Below are positions 26,396 to 34,042 of a DNA stretch of 34,042 nucleotides, piece by piece. Under the pieces are notes generated by a model, which saw nothing but the letters and a program-made list of their open reading frames with translations, had not been told where the DNA came from and did not search any database. The stretch covers positions 1 through 34,042 of the forward strand of contig JAJEAV010000084.1 of assembly GCA_022822625.1 (NCBI GenBank), written 5' to 3'. Position 1 is the stretch's first letter. Each line of letters opens with the position of its first letter. A program made the translations under genes and the position numbers. This DNA is from Gammaproteobacteria bacterium (lineage in GTDB: Bacteria; Pseudomonadota; Gammaproteobacteria; Arenicellales; Poriferihabitantaceae).

Positions 26396-26503
26396 GGTTC
26401 GTGGCTGGATGAGTTATCCATTGCGGCAATAAGGGAAACATTGGTCAATGCCCTGTATCACCGTAGTTACGACCACGATCAACCAGAATCGGTCAATGTA
26501 GAC
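26396..26503 (+). pseudogene. RecG/Schlafen-type ATPase fragment
   Basis: About 35 codons spell A-I-R-E-T-L-V-N-A-L-Y-H-R-S-Y-D, then P-E-S-V-N-V. This is the signature of the HATPase-like domain in bacterial AlbA_2/Schlafen and RecG-like ATP-binding proteins. The flanking codons do not continue the domain. Such proteins often accompany type I restriction loci, and an hsdM remnant lies 2 kb away. It is a small scrap with no start or end. Confidence 0.55.
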
Positions 26504-26566
26504 AAGCAGTGGCAGAAAACAACCTGTTTATTTGGCTGGTCCGGATGCAGTAGACTAAATCCAGAT

Positions 26567-27691
26567 TTAGTTGATCATGGATTCAAGCTCCTGATCAAGC
26601 CGGTCCAAAATCTCATCATAGGTGAATGCACCGACCTTTTTTCCGCGCCTTTTCAGGTTCACATAATTCGGCCCGCACCATAGACCGAGATCTGCATCAT
26701 CGGTCTCTCCCGGACCATTGACCCGACATCCCATGACGGCAATGGTTATTGCATGATCTTCAGCGTACCTGGTTCGATCCTTCACCTTTCGTGCAAGATC
26801 AATAAAAGCTTCATTTTCGACCCTTGAACAACTGGGACAACTGATCAGATTCAATTTGTCCCGATTAAAGTGGACAACCGTTCTGACTCGACCCTCCGAA
26901 ATATCCCTGAGAATTTGCCGACCTGCTTCGATTTCCAGATGTTTTTCTGCATGGGGCAGGGTCAGGGAGACTCGAACAGTATCCCCGATGCCCTTTCCAA
27001 TAATTTGCTCGAAGGCAATCCGTGTTTTCTCAATACCTTCAGGTGGCATGCCTGCTTCGGTAACTCCGATATGCAATGGGATTTCAGGCCGCTGTTCGGC
27101 AAATCTGAGATAGGCATTGATGGTCTTTTCCGGATCAGAATCCTTGAGTGATACGCAATACCGGGTGAATCCGATTTGATCCAGCCATTCGGTGTGTACG
27201 AGCGCACTGTCAATCATTGGTGATATCGAATCTTCCCTAGGATACTTCGCCAACTGGTCCGGGTCTACTGATCCGGCATTTACACCCACCCTCATTGCAC
27301 AGTCATGCTTTACTGCAATCTCGGCGAGGTAGCTGACCTTGTCCTGCCAGGGTTTGCTTCTTTCATGATGATAAAGATGCCCCGGGTTGTAGCGAATTTT
27401 TTCGACATGGGGTGCAATAATCTCGGCCAAACGATAGTTTTCCTGAAGATCCACGCTAAGCACAGCGTCGGTTTGCTGTCGGATTTCAATCAATGCCTGT
27501 GCATCTTTCTTGTTGTCGGCTGCAATACGAATAACATCAGCTCCGGCTTTTTCGAGAAGTCTGAGTTGCTTCAATGTCGAATCGAGATCTCTCGTCGGAG
27601 TAGCGCACATGCTTTGTACTGCAATCGGATTTCCATTGCCTATGGCAATTCGCCCAATCTTGACTTCTCGAGTCAGGTTTCGCTTGATCAT
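26567..27691 (-). CDS. ispG: 4-hydroxy-3-methylbut-2-enyl diphosphate synthase
   Basis: 374 residues. Penultimate step of the MEP isoprenoid pathway (MEcPP to HMBPP). The [4Fe-4S] ligands are in C-P-S-C-S-R and G-C-R-V-N-G-P-G-E, whose Glu is also a ligand in the E. coli enzyme. The TIM-barrel half begins [12 protein letters not shown]. The frame is open further upstream (to 27817), but ATG 27691 gives the size and N terminus of the E. coli protein (372 residues); the preceding codons are promoter DNA. Flavodoxin or ferredoxin supplies electrons. Divergent from birA. Confidence 0.96.
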   Translation of the reverse strand: MIKRNLTREVKIGRIAIGNGNPIAVQSMCATPTRDLDSTLKQLRLLEKAGADVIRIAADNKKDAQALIEIRQQTDAVLSVDLQENYRLAEIIAPHVEKIRYNPGHLYHHERSKPWQDKVSYLAEIAVKHDCAMRVGVNAGSVDPDQLAKYPREDSISPMIDSALVHTEWLDQIGFTRYCVSLKDSDPEKTINAYLRFAEQRPEIPLHIGVTEAGMPPEGIEKTRIAFEQIIGKGIGDTVRVSLTLPHAEKHLEIEAGRQILRDISEGRVRTVVHFNRDKLNLISCPSCSRVENEAFIDLARKVKDRTRYAEDHAITIAVMGCRVNGPGETDDADLGLWCGPNYVNLKRRGKKVGAFTYDEILDRLDQELESMIN

Positions 27692-27743
27692 TGCTTTATG
27701 GAATAATGAAAGAATGAAAGGCATAAATGATGCTTGATTCTGT

Positions 27744-27783
27744 ATTATACATCTTGACACAAAATAGAATATGTTTGCATAAG
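27744..27783. promoter_or_regulatory. Overlapping divergent promoters of ispG and birA
   Basis: On the plus strand TTGACA (27754-27759) is followed after 18 bases by CATAAG (27778-27783), a plausible promoter for birA-coaX-SPOR. On the minus strand a perfect TATAAT (27744-27749) lies about 53 bases before the ispG start, with no clear -35. The two would compete for polymerase. Confidence 0.45.
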
Positions 27784-27868
27784 GTATTTCGAGATGGAAT
27801 ATGGGTCTGGGCTGCATGGATCTAGCCGGGTTTCATCATCTTCCAAAAAAAGACATGGCAGTAATTCC

Positions 27869-28642
27869 ATGCAATATGACTTTCAAAAAGTAGCAACCCT
27901 TCTGCCGAAAAACGGCAAGTTTTCAGTCGATCGTCTTGTATTCTTTGATGAAGTAGATTCGACCAATATCTGGATGCTCAAACAACCCGAGATTGACGGC
28001 CTCTGTTGTATCACGAATCATCAAGTTGCCGGCAAGGGTCGGCAAGGCCGAAAATGGACAGATGGGCGAGGTGGTTCCATTTTAATGTCCATGGGCTGGG
28101 AAGTGAGTGCTGGGCACTGCCCCGGTGCTTCCCTGGTAGCTGGTCTGGCAGTAATCAAATCCCTGAAGGAACTGGGCATCCGGGGGGTTCAGCTGAAATG
28201 GCCAAATGACCTGCTATTCGGCACAAGAAAACTGGGAGGCATTCTGGTCGAAATGACCGGAACCAGGATGGTGGTTGGGTTGGGATTGAACTATCAATTG
28301 GAAAAGTCGTCAATGCTTGATGTAGAACAACCCTGGATGGATATTACTTCTATCGGTACCAAGTGTGATGCTGACGAGCTGTTGTCAGCAATATTGCGAA
28401 ACATGGGACAAATGATCACGGATTGCATAAATCGGGGATTTGCTGATTATGTGGACTATTGGAACTCACTCGATGCATTCAGGGGATGCTTGGCAGAGGT
28501 TCGAATGGGTCAAGACACAATCGTCGGGGTCGAACGAGGGGTAAACAAAACAGGAGCGCTTCTGATTGAAACCGATGAAGGGGTTCAGGCTATCCATACC
28601 GGAGATGTTTCGCTACGCCGCAGGACTTTCAAACCAGATTGA
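27869..28642 (+). CDS. birA: Biotin-[acetyl-CoA-carboxylase] ligase
   Basis: 257 residues from the preferred ATG; the frame opens at 27794 with a low-complexity Ser-rich lead that would include promoter sequence. It activates biotin as biotinyl-AMP and transfers it to a carboxylase lysine. D-E-V-D-S-T-N, the nucleotide loop G-K-G-R-Q-G-R-K-W, the L-K-W-P-N-D-L catalytic-lysine motif and K-L-G-G-I-L-V-E are all intact, with the small C-terminal SH3-like domain from about residue 215. The N-terminal DNA-binding domain of E. coli BirA is absent, so it should not repress bio genes. It overlaps or abuts coaX. Confidence 0.93.
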   Translation: MQYDFQKVATLLPKNGKFSVDRLVFFDEVDSTNIWMLKQPEIDGLCCITNHQVAGKGRQGRKWTDGRGGSILMSMGWEVSAGHCPGASLVAGLAVIKSLKELGIRGVQLKWPNDLLFGTRKLGGILVEMTGTRMVVGLGLNYQLEKSSMLDVEQPWMDITSIGTKCDADELLSAILRNMGQMITDCINRGFADYVDYWNSLDAFRGCLAEVRMGQDTIVGVERGVNKTGALLIETDEGVQAIHTGDVSLRRRTFKPD

Positions 28643-28647
28643 AAATC

Positions 28648-29445
28648 ATGGAGATACTTCTGGATATAGGAAATCGACGTATCAAATGGGCGAAGAGCGT
28701 TGACATGCCGGAATTGATGTCGGGAAAGTACACTCCAGCAAAGCAGGAGAGCCTATACCACGTGATAAACTTGGCAACTGGAGATGTAGCATCAGAACTC
28801 AATCGGCAATTTCGCACGGAGCCCAAACCAGACTCTGTTTGGGTGTCATGTACCCGGGGGGCGGTTGCCATACCAGAAATCGAGAAAGTATGCCGGGTAT
28901 GCTGGGATATCCAGCCTAAGTTCGTTGGGCCTACCGATTACAAGTCCGGAATAAAAAACGGCTATCTCGACCCTCGGCAACTTGGTGTCGACCGATGGTT
29001 GGCAATGATTGCGGCCAGATATTTTATTCCAGATCGACCTATGCTCGTGATTGATGCCGGAACGGCCATCACTATTGACTTTATTAATGCCACTGGATTA
29101 TTCGAAGGTGGAGTGATTGTTCCGGGGTTGATGACCATCATGGAATCCCTGAATCAAAGAGCAGGCTTGCCATCGGTAGATGTTGATATAACTGGCAAGG
29201 AACATGTAACACTCGAAAACCAGGATACTCATTCTGCGATTGCCAATGGTGTTTTGCATACCGCAGTATCGGCAATTGAGAGCGCAATTGCTCAATATAA
29301 AAAGAAGTTCGGCAATCATCTGAAAGTCGTGATTACTGGTGGAGATGCCACATTGATAAACCGCATCTTGAAATACCAAATTATGGAATTACCTGTCTTG
29401 CCACTGGTTGGGCTATTTCTTGTGACGAGGGACAACGATTGTTGA
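28648..29445 (+). CDS. coaX: Type III pantothenate kinase
   Basis: About 265 residues. First step of coenzyme A synthesis, phosphorylating pantothenate with ATP; this type is not inhibited by CoA. Family motifs are the phosphate loop L-D-I-G-N-R-R-I-K-W, the L-G-V-D-R-W-L-A-M-I-A-A motif, and I-D-A-G-T-A-I-T-I-D with F-E-G-G-V-I-V-P-G. The C-terminal V-V-I-T-G-G-D-A completes the fold. A TTG at 28639 overlapping the birA stop is an alternative start. birA-coaX adjacency is common in gammaproteobacteria. The end overlaps the SPOR gene. Confidence 0.94.
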   Translation: MEILLDIGNRRIKWAKSVDMPELMSGKYTPAKQESLYHVINLATGDVASELNRQFRTEPKPDSVWVSCTRGAVAIPEIEKVCRVCWDIQPKFVGPTDYKSGIKNGYLDPRQLGVDRWLAMIAARYFIPDRPMLVIDAGTAITIDFINATGLFEGGVIVPGLMTIMESLNQRAGLPSVDVDITGKEHVTLENQDTHSAIANGVLHTAVSAIESAIAQYKKKFGNHLKVVITGGDATLINRILKYQIMELPVLPLVGLFLVTRDNDC

Positions 29446-30284
29446 AATGGGTTGCAATAGGGTTGCTGATAATTAACGTCGGCATATTTTTGTCGATAGG
29501 AAGCCAGACTGATTATGCTGACGAAATAAACATCGTTCAACCCATCGGGGTCAATGAACAGGCCATGCTCCTGTTGGGCGAGGTTGAAAAATCTCCTTCT
29601 TCAATCCAGAGTCCAACCATAATGCAGCTGATATCCGATAACGATACCGACATTGTAGAAGATACATCTTCAAACGGAGTGGTGGCGCGTGGCTTGTCCA
29701 CGGAACAAGACATTTCAAGATCAGCTGAACTTTCGATTTTACCGAATGTTAATGATGAGGAAACCCAAAGCCCGGAAAGGATGTATGCAGAACAGCAGGT
29801 TGCTGAAACCTGTTTCCGGGTTGGCCCGTTTGAAGACGAATCATCAATGGAACTGGCCTCGGCCTGGATGAACGAGAATGAAATTACAGCGAAAGAGATA
29901 ACGGGTAATAGCCGGGAGATCAAGGCGATTCGTATATTTGTCGGGCCATTTTTACAGAAAGAACCACTGCAGCGCTATATTTCAGAACTCAAGATTAAAC
30001 AACTTCAGTTCCGGGAAATGAATCGGGAACTGGAATACTATGTGTATGGAGGTTCCGAAACGGGGTACTTGATATCTTTGGGATATTTCCATCAGCAGGA
30101 ATTGGCTAGTAGATACCTTAATGACTTGCAGGAGATTGGTATTCAGGCTGAACTGGAGCCAAATTATGAAACCGTAGGACCATTGTACTGGCTGGAAACT
30201 ATGGTTCCATTGGACTTTATTGATCAGTTTCAGGCTCGAAAATGGGCAGGAGAAAAAGTCAAGTCAGCAAAAATTGAATGTTGA
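29439..30284 (+). CDS. SPOR-like domain membrane protein
   Basis: 281 residues. A single N-terminal transmembrane helix (about residues 3-20) is followed by a long acidic, Ser-rich linker. Then come two repeats with the SPOR pattern: C-F-R-V-G-P-F near residue 127, and Y-L-I-S-L-G-Y-F-x-x-x-x-x-A-S-R-Y-L near 208. SPOR domains bind glycan strands stripped of stem peptides at division sites, so the protein probably faces the periplasm. It starts with TTG 29439 or 29442 inside the coaX end, so the two are coupled, as in several gammaproteobacteria. GC-richer scar DNA begins right after its stop. Confidence 0.8.
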   Translation: MLKWVAIGLLIINVGIFLSIGSQTDYADEINIVQPIGVNEQAMLLLGEVEKSPSSIQSPTIMQLISDNDTDIVEDTSSNGVVARGLSTEQDISRSAELSILPNVNDEETQSPERMYAEQQVAETCFRVGPFEDESSMELASAWMNENEITAKEITGNSREIKAIRIFVGPFLQKEPLQRYISELKIKQLQFREMNRELEYYVYGGSETGYLISLGYFHQQELASRYLNDLQEIGIQAELEPNYETVGPLYWLETMVPLDFIDQFQARKWAGEKVKSAKIEC

Positions 30285-30443
30285 AGCAATCGCCTGGTCC
30301 CGAAGATGTGGAACAATGGCTGGGGCTACCGGATGCGCGTCAATCCGGGTGCCGGTGCATTGTATCAGGGCCGTCGGGAGTTCTCGCCGAAGCCGGAAAA
30401 CCGGCGGCAGAATCGGGAACGTCTTACGGGAAAGGTGAAAAGG

Positions 30444-30470
30444 CGCCCCGCGGAAATCATCTGCGGGGCG
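30444..30470. repeat. GC-rich hairpin
   Basis: Perfect 8-base arms (30444-30451 and 30463-30470) around an 11-base loop, with no T-run on either side. Function unknown. Confidence 0.5.
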
Positions 30471-30569
30471 GCAATGTACAGGAAGCATGACAGTGCCCTG
30501 GAGTGTCAGGCCGGGACAGGTACGGATTCTAGCAGAGGGCGGGGGTGTTCTGGCCAGAACGTTCCCTCG

Positions 30570-30610
30570 AAAAAACCCCACCGGCACAGCATGGGACTGT
30601 GCCGGTGGGG
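30570..30610 (-). terminator. Strong hairpin with T-run on the minus strand
   Basis: A perfect 14-base inverted repeat (30576-30589 with 30597-30610, 7-base loop). Read on the minus strand it is followed by TTTTTT, the form of a rho-independent terminator. No minus-strand gene lies just upstream, so it may be the leftover end of a lost gene. Confidence 0.65.
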
Positions 30611-31769
30611 GTCTCCAAATCCAAAATATCAGATTGAACCTTGCGATGGCCAAGCAACTCCAGTCTACCATGAGCCTGATTGCCTGAGGTTATATTTGCA
30701 GGGGCACCGATTTGATGACGGGTTTTCCGGGCGTTCAAGGACTGACCCGGCAAGGGTGTGCATGCCCATGTATTTTGCCCGGAACCATGTCATGCGCAAG
30801 TAAAGGCAAATCGGATGTCCCCGAATCAGGGTTGCCAACAGTCCGCTCTTCCCGGTACCTGAGGACGGTCTCCCGATGCCCCTTGCGGAAGCCGCGTCAT
30901 CCTCTCCAGACCGGAACTAGTGCTCCCGGTTTCCCTGGATCAGGGTGGCCGCCGCTGTGGAGAGTGCCAGAATGGGCAGGGCCGTCAGGATGCTCTCCAT
31001 CGTCGTTCGTCTGCCATGGTTGGCCAGTGGAGGCGCACAGGCCGGATATTACGTATATTCCATAACGGGTATGCCGTCATTTGTCCCTATGGCCTCCCCG
31101 CCACTATAGCCGGAATCCGGGGGGCATTCCCGCCGGGGCAGGGGCATTTCATGGCGAATTCATGGCTCAGGCGGAGGATACTTGCCGGGTGTTCGTCCGT
31201 GAACCGGTGTCCGGGCGTCAGGCGATGCGCTGGGCCGTTGCCGAGTATCCCCCGCCGGTGAGTTCGTCTAGCCGTTTTGCGGACGCCTGGTCGTTGTGCA
31301 TCACGATGTGGGTCGTGATGACTTTTCCATGTAGCGCATGGAACCTGCGGGTCCGCCCGTGCTCACCCGTTCGATGCAGATCCAAACGATGTTCTCCATG
31401 TCGAAGTGCCGGACCAGCAGGGTCCGGCTGGCCGGCGTGTGGACGAAGATCAACGGGCGGGCGGTCGTCACGTTGTAGACCGTGATGTCCGGCTATATGG
31501 ATAATGTGTTCTACAGGTGTTCCCGCAGTCAGAACGGGATGCCCCTGATCATCGGCGATAGCGGTCATGAAGCCGAATGACGGTTGCCGGAGAGTATTAG
31601 CATGATCAGCCGGATTTTCCACGTCCCGGTGACATTCAGACGAATTCATGAATGCAAACGTCCGCGTCCTGCGCTCGGAATCATGTCCGTCATCAGGATA
31701 TTCGAACTGGTAACCGAAACGGACTCTCAATAGCGGGTGACCCATTGGATTTTGCCGACGATGCAGTCA

Positions 31770-32440
31770 TGCATGAAGTTGCAGAAGTCATTTCCGCCAT
31801 CAGTTTCCGTCCTCCCGCGGTTCTCCTATCTTTCGGTGACCGCGAACCTGATCCGGGCCTCCATTGCCGTCGGCACCGGCAGGGCTTGTTGCGGTGCTCT
31901 TGAAAGGCTGGATGCCTGGCTTGACGGTCGCACCCTGAAAGATGAAATCCTGGCCGGGTGGATCGCGGATTTGCATGACCGAGGTTTTTCTTCTTCAACC
32001 GCGTCCCTCGCGGTGGCCGCGGTAAGGTTTCATGCCCGGGTGTCAGGCATGGAAAACCCTGCCGGGCCATACCGCAAGGACCCTGGCCGGCATCCGCAGG
32101 AGTCCAACGGGGCGGGGCCAGATCGGGGGAATAACATGGGAGAGGGCGGACCAGGTGGTGGGCAGGGCCATGGGGGAAGGCACGATACGGGCACTGCGCG
32201 ACACTGCCCTGATCACGGTGAGTTCCAATGCGCTCCTCCGGGTGGGGCAGATGATGGCATCGGCGTGCGCGACATCGGATGCGACCCGGACAGTTCCACT
32301 GTGTGCCACATCCGCCGGTCCAATACCGATCAGGAAGGGCTGGGGCCACCTGTTATCTTGGGAATCGTACCGTAGCGGTGCTGGACAGATGGATGGCGAT
32401 GGCCGGAATCGGGCAGGACGGCGGAAATCCCCGGAGATTG
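31770..32440 (+). pseudogene. Tyrosine recombinase/phage integrase remnant
   Basis: The protein can be followed only by switching frames. Frame 31737 gives the N-terminal SAM-like domain (L-E-R-L-D-A-W-L-D-G, then A-V-A-A-V-R-F-H-A). Frame 32032 gives T-L-A-G-I-R-R, then R-D-T-A-L-I-T-V-S-S-N-A-L-L-R-V with the first catalytic Arg. The first frame returns with R-R-S-N-T-D-Q-E-G-L-G, and a third carries Y-L-G-N-R-T-V-A-V-L-D-R-W. The C-terminal H-x-x-R and tyrosine are missing. At least three frameshifts and a truncation make it non-functional. Confidence 0.7.
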
Positions 32441-32798
32441 CCCGGATGCCGATGACATGTCCGCCGGACCCTTGGCGGATACGACCCTGAATTCCGAAGA
32501 GGATCCAGGCCCCGAGAACGCTTTGACTCCGAGAATTCGGTTTTTTGGAAGTAAAACAAGGCGGACTCCCGGCCATCGGGCCGGATGTGGTCATCTCAGT
32601 GTCCTGTGGAATCGTGCATGAACCGCGGATTCCGGTTCGGATGCGGGGTCGACTCGAGTCGGCAGTCCGTTCCGTTTATGCGCTCGCAACAGCTCGCAAC
32701 ACGGATAAGTGTTTTCCAATTCGGAAATGAGCCTGAACGCATGAAGAAGTGGAGTTGGTTCCGGGTTGTGGGATGACGGGTTAACATGGTCCTTGATG
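32441..32798. other. Region between recombinase remnant and transposase
   Basis: About 360 bases with no intact gene. The minus strand probably holds the decayed tail of the transposase (protein-like run near 32600-32720). A short sequence near 32535-32550 resembles the outer end of the IS at 34000-34042 in inverted orientation, but only weakly. Confidence 0.3.
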
Positions 32799-33989
32799 TT
32801 AGGTTGACGAGCGGTTTGCAGTCAAGAAGAATCTGTTGCAGGTTGTGTGGAGTGGTGAGCCTGACCACATTCTCCTTAGGACTCGTGGCGTTCCGTAGGA
32901 CTGGTCCACAAATCCACGGGGCATCCTGTCCGTGTCAGGGGCGGGGGCCGGCATGCCGTCCCGTCTTTCTTCCGGGAACAGGCAGGGCCGGTGATAGTTG
33001 AGCCAGGGCGAGAGGATATCCCGGGTGAACCGGTTGACCGGTTCTGCAAGGTGCCGGGGGATATGATCGTGTCCGAGGACCTTGCGGATCACCGATCCGT
33101 TCTTGCCTTCGACCAGTGCGTTGTCGTTACTGTGCCGGGGTCGGGACTTGGTGAATTCGACATGCAGCTTGTTGAGCAGCCGTAGCACGACGTGGTTGAC
33201 GAATTCCGAGCCGTTGTCGCTGTGAAAGCCCAGCACTACAAAGGGACAGGCCTCGATCATGGCCTTGAGGATCGGCACCAGGAAGCGCTCCGAGATGGCG
33301 GGAACGGCCCCGACATGCTACCACTGGGTGACCTCGTCGACCCCGTTGATCAGGTACACCCCCTTGACCCCATCGCGGTCGCCCTGGTGCACGGTGTCGA
33401 CCCGCAGGTATCCGGGCTGGCCGCCGGGATCGGGCCGGGCCCGCACCCCGATCGCGACCGGTGTCGGTCGTGTCGGACAGTACACGTTCCTGCACCGGCG
33501 ATAGATCCAGGACTTGCGCAGGTTGTACAGGTGCCCGTTGGAGAGGTCCGATAGCCGCTCATATTTCGGATTATTGAACATCCGGTACATGCGCTGCAGT
33601 ACCTTGCGGGTGGCCGGGCCGGACATCTGGCCAAGCGACTCGTCGACCTCCGCCAGCAACCGGATGTCCTGATCCGTATAGCGTCTCGGGAACGCCCGGA
33701 CCGGACCTTGCTGATGGCGGTCAACAATCCTGCCATGTTCCATGTACTGGGCAATCAGGCGGGTCAGCTGGGACCTGGAAAAACCGCTCAGCTTGGCCAT
33801 GTATGCCCTCAGCAGACCCTTGTCCGGCCGACTGCAGTTGCGGTAGTAGAACCGCACCAGCGTGTCGAGCATGAATGCATAGGCAGATGCACGGTCCATC
33901 GCTCGACACTCGATCGGCACAATGCCCTGAACCACCTGCCTGACCTGTTCGAGCGTGGTTACCCGTTTCGTTTGTAGCATGATAATCAT
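32799..33989 (-). pseudogene. IS481-like transposase with internal stop
   Basis: One minus-strand frame of about 396 codons is interrupted by TAG near 33315-33317, directly after T-Q-W. Before it lie an HTH region (A-K-L-S-G-F-S-R-S-Q-L-T-R-L-I-A-Q-Y) and the first catalytic Asp in L-R-V-D-T-V-H-Q. After it, G-A-V-P-A-I-S-E, the second Asp in H-S-D-N-G-S-E-F and the Glu in V-E-G-K-N-G complete a DDE core, then W-L-N-Y-H-R-P-C. A CAG to TAG change would explain the stop. The C terminus loses homology after about 32950. ATG 33989 is followed upstream by 53 bases that may include the terminal repeat. Confidence 0.8.
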
Positions 33990-34042
33990 CTCCTGATGAT
34001 CCCATGTTCCGGAACCGAAATGGAAAAATCCGACCCCTACAG

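Larger units (their letters stand above)
30285..31769. other. Gene-poor, GC-rich scar region
   Basis: Nearly 1.5 kb, higher in GC than the genes to its left, in which I recognise no gene. Frames are short and none shows a family signature. A minus-strand stretch near 31330-31490 has a protein-like run (A-R-P-L-I-F-V-H-T-P, then V-R-H-F-D-M-E-N-I-V-W) but it breaks at both ends. Two strong hairpins are listed separately. It looks like decayed mobile DNA between coaX-SPOR and the recombinase remnant. Confidence 0.45.

Noticed and set aside
26328-26425. 31-codon minus-strand frame overlapping the ATPase scrap
   Set aside because: It lies antisense to a recognisable motif and has no start signal.
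30907-31000. Minus-strand signal-peptide-like run in the scar
   Set aside because: It starts M-E-S-I-L-T-A-L-P-I-L but stops after 27 residues with no mature protein.
31218-31745. 175-codon minus-strand frame in the scar region
   Set aside because: Histidine- and arginine-rich composition typical of a shadow frame in GC-rich DNA. No domain recognised.
1-34042. tRNA genes or a CRISPR array
   Set aside because: No cloverleaf with a T-loop consensus and no regularly spaced repeats were seen on either strand.

Overview
The window looks like a chromosomal piece of a proteobacterium, most likely a gammaproteobacterium. The evidence is the rpsU-yqeY pair, the birA-coaX-SPOR trio, a Tat-exported three-subunit respiratory formate dehydrogenase, and base composition near 50 % GC. 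Intact housekeeping genes are mixed with an unusual number of broken ones: fragments of a TSUP permease, HsdM, an SRPBCC protein and a RecG/Schlafen-like ATPase, a frameshifted DNA methylase, a tyrosine recombinase and an IS transposase. That pattern suggests a genome undergoing erosion, as in host-associated or recently bottlenecked bacteria. The lineage is inferred and not proven.

Layout. 1-330: GC-rich scar and TSUP fragment. 329-1729 (-): MATE efflux pump. 2026-2694 (+): rpsU and yqeY, not followed by the usual dnaG-rpoD. 2890-5780 (-): large N6-adenine DNA methylase broken by one frameshift. 6048-11139 (-): housekeeping run of agmatinase-family hydrolase, GNAT acetyltransferase, rph, rdgB, and a single ORF fusing cofactor-independent phosphoglycerate mutase to a Nudix hydrolase.

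11484-22328 (+): formate dehydrogenase locus. Multi-cluster Fe-S protein, TorD-like chaperone, small Tat peptide, FdhA, FdhB, small lipoprotein and cytochrome b subunit end at a clear terminator. Four more genes follow on the same strand: an unknown protein, an exported ankyrin protein, a biotin/lipoate-ligase-fold protein and a Tat-exported Rieske-like protein. FdhA, FdhB and FdhC would oxidise formate in the periplasm and pass electrons to quinone. The first two genes probably serve assembly.

22548-24140: HEPN/MNT toxin-antitoxin pair (-) set among remnants of an SRPBCC gene (+) and hsdM (-). 24150-25991 (-): ilvD. 25992-26566: leader plus an ATPase remnant. 26567-27691 (-): ispG, divergent from birA, coaX and a SPOR protein (27869-30284, +). 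30285-34042: GC-richer mobile scar with strong hairpins, a tyrosine recombinase decayed across three frames, and an IS481-like transposase with an internal stop running to the window edge.

No rRNA, tRNA or CRISPR array was seen. The points most worth checking are the phosphoglycerate mutase-Nudix fusion, the HEPN toxin lacking its usual tyrosine, the Rieske-like protein lacking a histidine ligand, and the four-gene module behind the formate dehydrogenase.
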